From Bugula neritina (taxonomy: Eukaryota > Bryozoa > Gymnolaemata > Cheilostomatida > Bugulidae), in contig OZ037773.1 of the NCBI GenBank assembly GCA_964035545.1, positions 6,526,251 through 6,590,250 of the forward strand: a DNA stretch of 64,000 nucleotides. Direction: 5' to 3'. Positions 11,110-27,000 of this stretch are shown one piece after another (position 1 is the stretch's first letter; each line of letters begins with the position of its first letter). Made by a program: the position numbers and the translations under genes. The notes below the pieces were generated by a model. That model did not search any database. It saw nothing but the letters and a program-made list of their open reading frames with translations, and was not told where the DNA came from.

Positions 11110-14100
11110 TTATTTACTATCAGTATAATCGCGAAGGTTTACTCGTCTCCTAGGTATCTCCAACAACATAGTTTCAAGTATCCATGCATCCGTTCTAATA
11201 CCCTCCACAAAATCTGTATAGTCAAAGTAACCACGGTTACCCTAGAAGACAACAATTTTAGCATTATCTGCCTAATGCCTAATATTACTAATCAGAAACT
11301 AATAATTTTTATGCACAATATTGTTTAAATTACACCAAGTCTTTTAAGAGCTTCAACAAACTTAACCGTAAAGCACATAAAGATGTGCTACTTCAGAAAT
11401 GGTTTTAAACCAGTGTGTGAGTGGGTGAGTGGGTGAGTGTGTGAGTGTGTGAGTGTGTGAGTGTGTGAGTGTGTGAGTGTGTGAGTGTGTGAGTGTGTGA
11501 GTGTGTGAGTGTGTGTGTGTGAGTGTGTGAGTGTGTGAGTGTGTGAGTGTGTGTGTGTGAGTGTGTGAGTGTGTGAGTGTGTGAGTGTGTGAGTGTGTGA
11601 GTGTGTGAGTGTGTGAGTGTGTGAGTGTGTGAGTGTGTGAGTGTGTGAGTGTGTGTGTGTGAGTGTGTGAGTGTGTGAGTGTGTGAGTGTGTGTGTGTGA
11701 GTGTGTGAGTGTGTGAGTGTGTGAGTGTGTGAGTGTGTGAGTGTGTGAGTGTGTGAGTGTGTGAGTGTGTGAGTGTGTGAGTGTGTGAGTGTGTGAGTGT
11801 GTGAGTGTGAGTGTGTGAGTGTGTGAGTGTGTGAGTGTGTGAGTGTGTGAGTGTGTGAGTGTGTGAGTGTGTGAGTGTGTGAGTGTGTGAGTGTGTGAGT
11901 GTGTGAGTGTGTGTGTGTGTAGCTAGCTATTATAGGTACCAGGTACTACTTAACTTACTGCATCCAATATAGAAAATATATTGTTAGTTCGAGTGTCTGG
12001 AGTATCATATTGATTAGTCAATGGTTTCCCAAGCAACTCGTAGGATGCTCGAAGTACTTTCCTCATATCTGATTTTGTGACAGCATCGGCTTTACTGATA
12101 TCGAAGATTTTAAATGCCCCTAAAATGCAATAAACTAACAGGATAACAAAAGTAAAATGGAGTTTTTAAGCTCAACACAAACCACGTTTGTAAATTTGAA
12201 AACCACACACACCATGGTTTTCTTTATAGGAAAGGATAACTCTATTTTTACTGCAGAAAACTCTAAAAAAACTATAAGCCACATTTAAAAGCTTTACTGG
12301 TTTTCTCAAGATATTTGAGGTGTACAAGACAAACAAACAAACAATTTGTATACATGCATGCTTTTGCATGGGATAAAAGAGTACGTATATACAATAAACA
12401 CACTTTGCACGTTGTTCATTATAAAATTTCAGCTTAAATATATGAAATCTAGAAGCAAAGTCATTAGCAAAAGAATTTTAGTAATAATTTTTGGGCAGCA
12501 GATATCACACCATATTTGCTCTTGCTTATGGCTTGTTATGAACAGCAAAACATAAAACCAAAATACTAGCTATTACAGATGGTTGAGTATAAACAACAAA
12601 CTATAAGTTGTAATGGCCTGTCCTTACATTTCAACTGATCAATTAGCTCTCCTGTCTCAGCACTCATGCAAGTAAGGAACTTCCCAAAACCCATCTTTCC
12701 AAATGGCTTGACACCGGCAGCGTTGAAGTACAGTTTAGCGTATTTAGTAGGGTTGCCATTTGGATGCTTTATTTGCAAGTGAAATACAAAATCCTGTACA
12801 AAAGAAACATCACAGCCAAAAGATTGAAAGTTTCAATGCATCAGTTGCATTATAGTTCTACTTGTATATTAATTTAAACATAAAAATAGCCTACATTGAT
12901 GTGTAATTATTTAATGCTGTAGGGGTAAGGGTCATAGGGGTACAAAAAGCCGGCCAAATTGTGAAAGAACTTATTGACTTAGAGTTGTGATTTTTTTTTC
13001 ATAAAAAGATATTGACATAATTATTTAGCCTTTGTAGTTTCAACACTTGCGGAATATACGTGTTGAAAAGGCGAGTAAAAAACCATTTTTACCTAATTTT
13101 TGTAAATTTTTAAGGATGTCGTTAGAGCCTTATAACTTTTTACACTCAAAGGCAAGAAGCCTAGATTTTACTGATACTGTTGCTATTGCTTGTCTCTACA
13201 ATGCTTAACTAGTATAATAGCAAACACTGAAATAAATTTTCCTTGAGGCACATTTATTTTCAATTTGGCTACACGGGCACAATGGGCCACGCTGACCGGG
13301 GCACAATGGCCCACCTGATTATTGCACCCTGATCACTGTTATTAGTTTGTTTGCCCAAAAAATTGGTTGAAATGCTACTAAAATCTATAAGTACAGCCAT
13401 TTCTGACCTTTTTGTAAAATATCAAAGATATCATGGTAAGACTACAAAACTACAAGTTGAAGCTCCCCTAAGACATACATCTGGTGAGGTTAAAGCTTTA
13501 CCATTTTATACATAATACAAAACACTCTGCCGTTGCTACTAGCAGATAGTCATGATATCCATTATACATTATACCATTGAGGGAATATACATGCATTTGA
13601 CTAAAATAAGTTGTGATTTGCTCATTTGCTCCCCCTCTCCCTTCCGTACTCCAGTCATAAACCTCAGCCATGCATGCACCTTAGCTACAGTTCATTGAAA
13701 AAAGTTCACTCAGAATTTTGTAGTACATGTTAGTAAAGATTTTTTTTTAATAAACGTTGCTCTGAAGTGAAAATAACAAAACATTTTTAGTTTTAAACAG
13801 TAAAGATAATGGCACTGCAGAACCGAGTGACGTGCGTTTGATTTTGCCTTCCTCTGCTATCCGTAGTGGCACAAACTGTACAGCTAAAACAAGAATTTTG
13901 CTGTAGATCTGAAAGAGTATCTTTATTTATTTGTAATATTAAATAAATAAAGATCAGATGTAAGAAAATACGCAAAATTTCAATATATTTGTTGTGTCCC
14001 ACCCGGTACCGGGGTACAATGGGCCAATTTTTTTGTCATGAAAATTTCATTATTCTGAAAGTTGTGAGAGAGATAGAAACAACAAACTGGTACCTGTAAT

Positions 14101-15967
14101 AGACAACAGATGTAGCATTAAGACTAGAAATTATTGAACTAGTAACTTGAAAAACAGACGAATGAGAGCAACAAATACAAAATTCGGCCCGTTGTGCCCC
14201 TGTTACCCCTATCTGATTTTCCTTTCATCATAAAATTTTCTTTTTCTTAATGCTTTGAGATGATGATAAATATCTCCAAATATTAGATGGTATTAAAGTT
14301 GTTTAGTAATTATTCCAAGGGCAGGATTACTGAATTAGCATACCAATATATCAGTAGATATATAGCGAGTCATTTCTGGGTATCGCAATTTTAAGTTTAA
14401 ACATTTCTATTTGAGAAAATATGTTTTTTAAAGAGTGTTTTGCAGGAAGTAAATAAACATATAAATATTGTGCTTTAGAAGCATATGCAATAATATTTTA
14501 ATTAAATACAGCTGAATTAAAAATTTTAATGCTCTTATTTTACAACTTCAATGAAGTATATGAGTTGGTTATCAAAAATATAATTCAATTTTCAAAGTAC
14601 AACTTTATTTATTACGTAATAACATTATTTCGGTAATGTTTGCTGTATATATGTACTATCAGCTACCTACACTTGCCTTGTATTTTTATTTTTCTGAGAA
14701 TTATTTCTTGCTTAACAAAATGTTAATAAATAAATTGCAATTTATATGTATATTTTGTATAAATTTTGATTTGGGAAGAAATGGTTTTCTAATTATTTGA
14801 GGTACTCACTTCTCTAGTGATATATCCAGATGGAAATCTCTCAAGAAAAAAGCCATGCCTAAAACAAAGGAATCAGTAGTAACACTTGTCAGTGTTTAGG
14901 TTTTACAAGTTTTAGCAAGTTGTTTTTACACTTTTTTGTTTTAAAAATTGTACCAACACTAAACTCTAAATTTTACTAACTGCAATGATTTGCAGTTCAT
15001 AAAATCAAAGTGTTATGTTATAAGTTAGTTTGCTCTTTAGTTTGTGACCTTTGCATTCATTAACCTGTAACTTTAAAACTAATAGGAATTTAGTTTGAAA
15101 ATTTGAAAAGTGCATATCACGTTTAGACATTACTTATCTAAAAGAAATTTAAAAAACAAAAATTACAATATTTGGAACATGCTGCAAATAATCCATTTAT
15201 AGTGTAGCTCATAAACTCTTGAAAGTTCTTATATAATTTTATAAAATTTAAAATTTAAAGAAATAGTAAGTAAATGGAAGTAAATTTAGATTTTACATGC
15301 TACGATTCAACAAGTTTGATCAATAAAAATATTTAATCGCTTTTGGGTGACTCACCAGTGTATAATTTCTATGCAGTTATCTGTAAAAAAAATTGTTTTA
15401 TACATTAGAAGAATTACAGCTGCAAGTTGTTACAGTAAAATACTATTCAGAGAGAGATATAATATAATCATTTACTACAGCAGAAGTGCAAAAAACACAA
15501 CTCAAATAAAGACTACTTATATTTCAAAAACTTGCAATTTTGACACAGTTACTGAATTTATAGAACATTGCAATATTAAAAGTCTTAACCAAGACTTCTA
15601 TTCATTCTTCTAAAAGAGGTTTGATTTGGATGCTAAATGACAATACAGTGAGAATGATATGTTAATGGAATAAGTTCTTACTCACTGATATTGCTGCTGC
15701 AGCTGAAGCATCTTTAAAAGAAAGCAGTGAATTTTTTATAGAAACTTAGCTTACAGTTCATCAGAAACAATTAACCAGAGTGACTTTACCTTTCCAATGA
15801 GCAGTCTGCTAATGCTTTGAAGATGAAAAAATTTAAGTATGACTGTTAGTGGAGAGTGAGTACTTACACCGAGTTCGATTCACTAACTTTATGATTTTCT
15901 TGGACGAAAGAGTTGGCGCACGTCTACCGCCACTTGGGCCTCTACTTTGACTGCCTAAATTTCCCAT
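11110..15967 (-). CDS. NCS-like EF-hand protein, array copy D (six exons, 210 aa), mosaic
   Basis: Coding exons in transcript order: 15868-15967, 15356-15380, 14810-14858, 12628-12793, 11959-12119, 11110-11241 (633 bases). Exons 1 and 2 are almost identical to copy C (MGNLGSQSRGPSGG, then YNCIEIIHW). Exons 3 to 6 match copy E (WHGFFLERFPSG, DFVFHLQIKHPNGNPT, and the longer last exon ending DYTDSK). EF-3 reads FDISKADAVTKSD and EF-4 DAGNRGYFDYTD; both lack the usual position 3/5 ligand set, and EF-2 is GVKPFGKMGFGK. Two introns are enlarged: one holds a 1.29 kb TA-flanked insertion (12922-14209) and one a 0.5 kb GT-rich satellite (11412-11920). The frame is intact throughout. Confidence 0.82.
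11412..11920. repeat. GT-rich 8-bp satellite (GTGTGTGA)n in copy D intron
   Basis: About 0.5 kb of period-8 repeat with occasional TG expansions, in the last intron of copy D. It stops about 33 bases from the splice donor of the preceding exon on the minus strand. The same intron position in copy E holds the giant TG tract. Confidence 0.95.
12922..14209. mobile_element. TA-flanked DNA-transposon-like insertion (non-autonomous, about 1.29 kb)
   Basis: Copy E supplies an unfilled site for this insertion. Copy E reads GCTG-TA-TATGACTTTCC near 19936, whereas copy D reads GCTG-TA, then 1288 bases, then TA-TCTGATTTTCC. This is a target TA duplicated at both ends. The ends are inverted: GGGGTAAGGG at the left and TTACCCC at the right, each followed inward by a GGCC-containing motif. 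Related motifs (GGGGCACAATGGCCC and GGGTACAATGGGCC types) recur at 13275-13290, 13298-13314 and 14011-14026. TA duplication is typical of the Tc1/mariner-pogo group. No transposase was recognised; the 69-codon minus frame at 13793-14002 has no clear catalytic motif. Confidence 0.7.
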
Positions 15968-17361
15968 CCTGATGTGTTAAACGTTTTAGATTCAGAAGTC
16001 TCAAACTCCCCAGATAAAGTTTTGGAATGCATTTAGAAAAATTATTTGCAGGCTATGCTTGTTTGCTTGTTGTTTTCACTAGCTTTAAAGCAGCTTTCAT
16101 AACTTATGTATTTACATACAGTCATGATCAAAATTAGGAAACCACCAATAAATAATTTATTTTTGCAGTAGATTCATATTTTGCTCAGTATTTATAAAGT
16201 GAAATGAGAAAAGATGCACATCAATGGAAAGCTAATTATGCTCTCTACAATAATCTCTAAAAATATCTTTTACTTTAGTAAGTTTAATAAAACTTTGAGT
16301 CAATATAGTAGCATTGGTATTGAAATACTCTAAAACAAGCTGCACTTATTTTTTTTAAAGAAAAAGTGCTACACTAAAGATCTTGTTTTATCAAAATTTA
16401 TTTTCAAAACGCAATTAGTAGCCCTGAGAAAATTTATTGGGGTTGTTCAATGCATCATGTTTTTGGTTGACCAGCCATTGCTGTTAATTATAGTTTGACA
16501 ACGTCTCAGGATGCTGACAACCAGTTTGGAGAGAGCAATTCCAAAGACAACATTCAAAGTCTGGATTAAAAGATATAGATTCTTTTGTTGAATGTTATTT
16601 TTCTTCATGTGTGTCTATGTTAGCGCCATTTAGTTTTAGGTTGAAAGTTTTCTTCTGCGTTCTTATTAGGTAGGAGTAGTAGTAGAAAAATTGAGAAGGC
16701 TCTGCATATGTTTTAGGTTATACAAATGTAGCAGAATAAATTATTTACTTGTGACAGTTTTAACTTTGTCCCAAACCAAAGTTTAGTAATAAAATTAAAG
16801 AACTTAGCCTTTCTCAATTTCTCAACTACTGCTTTTAAGTTATGGTACTTATAGCTGTTTTTCTACAAATAATATTTTTCATAAGTTTTTCCCATCTATA
16901 ATAATATAATATATGACTACCTATAGAAATGCTGAGCAACTTGCAATGTACTATGAGACTCAAATCATCTTTTTATAATTATTAACAATGTGGTTACAAT
17001 TTGACCAATTCTTGTGTCAGCATAATCATCAGTTATGAATAATAATATTCATTTCAGGTAAGTGAGTTGTATTCTTCAAATAATTTTTAATAAGTGAATT
17101 ACAATAACAAATGAATACAAAATGATTATTATGAAAACAAACAGGAATAAGAAACAGTCAGATCTGGGATAGGTCAACGTCCATCAGCTCCTCCTGTATA
17201 TTATATTTTATGTTGAGGTACTCTGACATGGGTGTGGTGTTGACAGTTTTCTAGAATTGAAATCTTAAGTTTCGTCCTAAAATAATGTAAAGCATGTACA
17301 ATAATTGCCACCATTCAATTATTGATAACAAAAAAGAATTCTTAAGTAATGCTTAAAGTAT

Positions 17362-21321
<3,960 letters not shown>

Positions 21322-21997
21322 CGTGAGGTGTTAAAAGTTTTAGATTCAAAAGTCTTAAACTTTCCAGGTAAAATTTAGGATGATGGCTAAGAGAGTTAGT
21401 TAGCTTTGGAATGTGGTTAGGAGATGTGAAAGTGAAGCAATTTTAGTTGCAAGCTATAAATGCTTGTTTGCTGGTTGCGTTCACTAGCTTTAAAAGCAGC
21501 TTTCATAACTTAGCTTATATCTACATATGCTTTTTGTTACTATAAGTTTAAATGTATATATATATTTATTTTATATATATATATTACAGCACTTATAAAA
21601 TATATTACTGGGACATTGCAACATTATAAGCTTTTCAAAAGTGTGCAAACTATTTAATTAATTGAAATACAATTTTTCAATTTTAGCAAGCACTTTTGCT
21701 TAAATTCTTTCTCTCTCAACCTCTTCTGGTATGTGCCCATTCCAAATCTATAAGCTCATCCTAGAACCAAAACCAAACTATCAAAGCATACATAGTTATT
21801 GTTTAGTTTTACATTATTAATCAGAGAATTAACTTTTGAATTAGCTGCGGTGTAAGTTATTGTATATTAAAATACAATAAAACATAGCGACATAGCGCAA
21901 TGTTCATCACAAAGTCAAAAATAACAGCATCTTATCATCTCTTACATTATTTGTATGTTCTATGCTGCTTGCTGCATGACTTTAGTGTACTATTGGT

Positions 21998-24900
21998 ATG
22001 GCTGACTACGAGAGTGATAGTCAAGGAGAGGATTTCTACAATTATGTATGTGAAAGCATTTATATTTTCATTTTGAATTGGATCAACATAATAGCTCAGT
22101 TATGTATTCAAAATTAAAGCTCAAAAGTTTTACGGCAACTAGTGTAATCGCAAAAATTAAAATATTTTCAGTTTCACAATAAACTAGTTTCCATCAATTT
22201 ACATGCTACTTTTTATTTTGCTGTCTTAGTAGAAACTTAAAATATATTATATTTTCTTAGATTTACAATTTCATATTTAGTAATTGCCTATTATTATAGA
22301 CCATGCTCATTTTTATACATATATTATATCTTAAAATTTCTGAGAAAGTATATTAAAAGTTATAAATAATCATAATTTTACAAGTCACATTTTTTAGTCT
22401 ACAAACATCATGTTTTTATAGTCTACTCTTTGTGAAGCCCACCAATTCCATTCTTTGATTGTTTTGTTTTGTTTTGTTTTCTTTATTTCCATCAAAAAAA
22501 CAAAAGGACAAAAAAAATACAAATATACAACAGTAACACAAAAAGAGCTAAATTCAATTTATATATAATATCAATCGAAGTCAAGATGGGGGCCCATGTG
22601 CTCAGTAGCATAGCTATTCAAGGAACGGGGCCCAAGTGGCAGTTGAAAAAATATTGGGAACTATTTATTCAGATTAAGTTAAAGATTTTAGTAGGTGCTT
22701 TTTCAACAATATTTTAAATGTGGCAAAGCTTTGATGATGTCTTAAAGTCAGAGGTAGCTTATTCCAATTGCTAGACATCTGGTAGGACACTTGACGATGA
22801 CCTGCTGCGGAGGTAGAGAGAGGTAAGGGTAAGGAAAGTTCAGAATGTCTGGTGAGGTAAGTTGGTGGTTGTTTGGTGTGAGATGGAGTATAATAAGCTG
22901 AATGACCAAGAAGACATAGGCGGTAGATATACAAGAGATCAATAGGAAGAATTTCTGCTTTGATAAATAGAGGTGACGTGTGTTCAGTAGGTGGTTTGTG
23001 GAAAATAATGCGAATAATGCGTTTTTGAATTAAAAGCAACTTGTTCAGATGGGTTTTAGGGGCGTTTCCCCAGGCTTCTAAGCAATATGTAAGTTTGCTG
23101 TTTATCAGACTGTTATATAATAAAATCAAAGCTTTGTATGGTAAAAACTTTGAAGCTAAGTATATCATACCAGTTACTTTGTTGAGCTGAGTCCTTAAAG
23201 AATTTATATGAGCACACCAGTTTAAGTTAATGTCAATGACTACACCTAAAAATTTTATTTCTGAGCTAGGTGAGAGAGGTATATTGTCAATATGGATGGT
23301 ATTGTTAAGTACAAAATTCTTTTGGTAGTTTTTAACAATGATATAGTTTGTTTTTGTTAAGTTTAGAGTTAGTTTGTTTGCAATGCACCAGTTATTAACT
23401 TTATTTAGTGAGGAGTTTATATTTCCAATATCAGCATTTAAATCTTTGCTCTTCCAAAAAAGATTTGTGTCGTCGGCAAACAGAATAGTATCAAATAAAG
23501 GACAATGGGTAGCTAAATCATTTATGTACAGCAGAAAGAGCACAGGGCCCAAGATAGAGCCCTGGGGAACTCCACAGGTGATATGCAAGGAATTGGATAT
23601 ACTGTTCTCTATTATAACATGCTGTGTTCGATTGGTCAAGTAGTTTTGGATTAAACTTATGGAGTGAGAATCAAAATTGTAATCTCGTAGTTTCTGTAGG
23701 AGTGAGAATCAAAATTGTAATCTCGTAGTTTCTGTAGCAAAATATTGTGGTTGATTGTATCGAATGCTTTTGAGAAATCAATGAAAATACCCAATATTAC
23801 TAATGAGTCATTAAGTGCTTTGAAGGATTGGTCTGAAAACTTTAACAGTGCGTCTTGTGCACCCTTCTTCTGTTGGAAGCCAAATTGAGAAACCGACAAA
23901 ATTTTGTGTAGGTTTAAATGTTCATTTAATTGCTTGCAGATTATTTTTTCAAGTATTTTAGAGTAAACTTCTATATTACCTTATTTCTATCATTCACCTA
24001 AAATTAATTCATCCATATATATTTTTTTTAATTTAAAATTGCTGAAAATATCAATGCTTGACATATTTAGTTATTAAACAAACTATTTTGTGTAGCTTAC
24101 AGTTAGACTCAACTAGTATCTCTTATTTTATAACAAGTCTTTTTTCCTATTTGATTATAGTCTGCATAATGTCTAGTTTTCTCCAAAATTTATGTAAACA
24201 GTAAATATTAAAACTATGCACTAACTTTGTGAAATATATCACGTTTGTGTTGTTAATATTGTAAGACTTTTTCAAGGAAGAGTTTTTAAAAAGTTATGTG
24301 TTATAAGATGCACAAAAAAGGTACAAAGTTGATTCAGAGCCAACCATCATGGTTCCAAGTATTTTAATCCCATCACATTATGATTTCTCAGGAGAAGGAC
24401 TATTCCTACGTCAACCCGTTGGAAGAGATCTCCACGGTAACCAAAGTGATGTTTGCCGTTTTCCTTGTGTCGGTGTTTCTCTCCATACTCTGCTGCTACT
24501 GCCTATTCAAGTGTTGCTGGGCTATGCTCAAAGACCCTTACAGGCGGTGCAAGATGAAATGTCTCGCCAAGATTGACTTCCTCTGCTGCCGAGACTCAAG
24601 TAAATATTGTAGATGAAATGTTTAGAAAGTACAAGCAGCCATTACAGCAAAGCAAAAAATTTGCATCTTATGATTTACTGCTACAGATATAGTTGGTGTT
24701 TATGTAATATGCTTACGCTTACATTTCTGATGATAGAATTATTAATTAGTATATTACATCACTTTCCTATTGAGAAGTTATATAATCAATTTCTAACTTA
24801 GCATAATTAGAGGCAAAATTGAAATGAAAACTTTGTCATCATTACATTTACATTTTAATGTGTCATATATTATATAGCAAGTAGCCACATGCAATTTCAG

Positions 24901-25494
24901 CATATAAATGTTTATTGCAGTGGTTGCTTTTACATCACTAGCCTATACTGAATATAACATTAAGCTCAAGGGTATAGACCTTAATGCAGGGGTGTCCAAC
25001 CTTTTCACAGCGAGGACCACTGAAAGGGATATTTTGTGGCAAGGGTCACATTGGAAATTTTAGCTTGTGCTGGGAGCCACAGTATTAGCATTGTTCAAAT
25101 TACGTTGTTCTAATTCTTATGAATCATTGCACAATTAAGTCACAATAGTTAATGCAGGCTGCTTGTTTTGTAGCATGTGTAGAAATAAGACATTTAAAAG
25201 GTGGTTTTTCACTCTGATTCATGAATACTGTAAAAAAATAATTTTGGCATTATGCCTTTAAGGGCTACATAAATGTAGTGGGGGGGGTACATCTGGCCCT
25301 GGGGTTGCCTGTTGGACATCCCTGCCCTAGTGAATAGATAGCAACTATGTTTTGCATGTTTTGTAGAATATCGGCAAATTGTCTATGTAGCGGAAAAGGC
25401 GGGACTAAAACCTACGCCAACGTACAAAGAATATCTTGTCATTAAAGAAGATCTAGCAAATTGTGAAGAATTTAATTTAATTTTCAAAGTTTAA
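21998..25494 (+). CDS. Small cysteine-rich single-pass membrane protein (three exons, 127 aa)
   Basis: Coding exons: 21998-22045, 24392-24599, 25367-25494 (384 bases), joined through GTATGT/TTTCTCAG and GTAAAT/TTTTGTAG splice sites. The protein has an acidic, Tyr-rich N-terminus (MADYESDSQGEDFYNY) without signal peptide, then one hydrophobic segment at about 35-55 (KVMFAVFLVSVFLSILCC). A juxtamembrane cluster of Cys at 50, 51, 53, 57, 58, 69, 73, 81 and 82 suits S-palmitoylation or metal binding. A charged C-terminal tail ends NLIFKV. No family was recognised. AATAAA at 25503-25508 follows the stop closely and may be the polyadenylation signal. Intron 1 carries a truncated LINE and intron 2 a MITE. 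The first exon is the least certain part, because it is short and set only by phase and donor. Confidence 0.62.
22461..23972 (-). mobile_element. 5'-truncated non-LTR retrotransposon (LINE), reverse transcriptase remnant
   Basis: Minus-strand remnant running from the reverse-transcriptase finger region to the 3' tail. Visible in order: YSKILEKII near 23950, SQFGFQQKKGAQDAL, FIDFSKAFDTINH, GVPQGSILGPVLFLLYINDL, and the catalytic FADDTN box (the two Asp of palm motif C). A conserved C-terminal part of the 321-codon frame follows at 22674-23639. These are motifs of the Jockey/CR1/I-like group. The 3' end has AATAAA followed by (AAAAC)n-type repeats at 22461-22485. No endonuclease domain is present. 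A 38-base direct duplication (23663-23700 and 23701-23738) shifts the frame between the two open segments, so the element is dead. It sits in intron 1 of the small membrane-protein gene, in the opposite orientation. Confidence 0.9.
24987..25324. mobile_element. hAT-type MITE (338 bp)
   Basis: Terminal inverted repeats CAGGGGTGTCCAAC and GTTGGACATCCCTG (one mismatch) bound a 338-base element with no coding capacity. The flanking octamers CCTTAATG (24979-24986) and CCCTAGTG (25325-25332) agree at 6 of 8 positions, as expected for an aged 8-bp hAT target duplication. It lies in intron 2 of the small membrane-protein gene, 42 bases before the last exon. Confidence 0.85.
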
Positions 25495-27000
25495 TGTATT
25501 TCAATAAATTTGATAGTCAGTTTCATTAAAAAAATAATTATGTACTATGATATGTAGCTATTGTAATTTTTTACAATTAAAATTTCAGTATTGTAACTAA
25601 AGTAAATTAGTGCAAAAGTTACATATTATTCTGCAAATTATTTATAATGCATTATTTTTATAATTGTTTTTGCCAAACAATAACCAGTTATTTCTTAGCA
25701 TATCATTTAGGTGAGGGAAATTATATTTAAACCTTAATGTAATTGGTATATTGATGCCAATGGACATTATATATTTCTGTAAATTATTATTGGTATTTTA
25801 AGTTATATCTTGTTAAATATTATGGTAACAATAATCACATATATTGTGCCTTCATTTATATTAAAATACATTAAACATTGAATGTAGCTCTATACTTTTC
25901 AGCAATAAAACTAGAATAAGTGAAATATCAGTCTGATAAAATTAATTTAGGCCTATAATGTAAAATTTTGCAACAGTGCATTTTTTTCATTAGCTTAAGA
26001 AATACAAGTTCATGTTTTGCATTAACAAATTTTTAAAAAGTGAATATACTATCTTATATATCTTTGTGATTAAGAGTTGTGCTGTAGAAATATAAATTTG
26101 CAGTTGTTTGTCATTTTTTACCTCAAACTGTATTTCTGTTTTATAATTTTGTTGCACTGCACAATACACATTCAATGTATACAACACAGGGCATATCTCG
26201 CAAGAGTTTCCTACATACCATATCTTATTTTAAATTCTGCATTTCTGACATGAAAACTAGCAGTTAACTTTTGTACAAGTAGTTAGAGATTCAAAGTGTC
26301 ATACAAAATGCAATATTATGATATTTCGAAATATATTTAGTGTAATAGTGTAAAAAGGAATAGATTTTTAGTATAAACTGCTTTAACAGACTTTTATTGA
26401 GTGCAGGGAAACACTAAAAATTACAGAGCCGAAACTTTCCATTACCAAGAGCATAGCTATGGTAACTCCATCACAAAAAATCCATTAAGAAACAATGTGT
26501 TGCTTAGGAAACCTGTGTATTAGTATACTATATTATTGATGAAAGTTAAAATGTCCGAATATTATCACACGACTTTTTGTATTGATATGTTAACATAGAA
26601 ATTACACATGAATAATTGTGAATATTACAAACAAACGTTCATCTTTGGCAAGTTTTCACCTAATGCAAGCGATGACTAGCAGTGGAGTATTAAGGCCAAA
26701 ACATATCAGATTAAACTTTCTAGGTTAGGGTGGGTAAAGCAGTGCTGGAAAAGTTTTGAAACCTAGAAAAGACAACTTCTCAATAATATATATAATTTCT
26801 GCAAGCAATGAGGGCACCATTGATATGTTTCAGTCAACTAAATCATTTTTCTAAGATTTCAACCGGGGAAACTGTCTAAATTAAGTTACAAACTATTCCA
26901 AGCACCAAACACAATAACAATTCAATATATTAAAATATAATATATTTCACTTCCTTTGACAAATTTCAACCAACATCCCAGTACACAAATATAACATTGT
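25495..27000. other. Convergent intergenic region
   Basis: AT-rich sequence between the 3' ends of the plus-strand membrane-protein gene and the minus-strand atlastin gene. No coding exon or conserved repeat was recognised. TTTATT at about 26392 could serve as a minus-strand AATAAA for atlastin. Confidence 0.5.
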
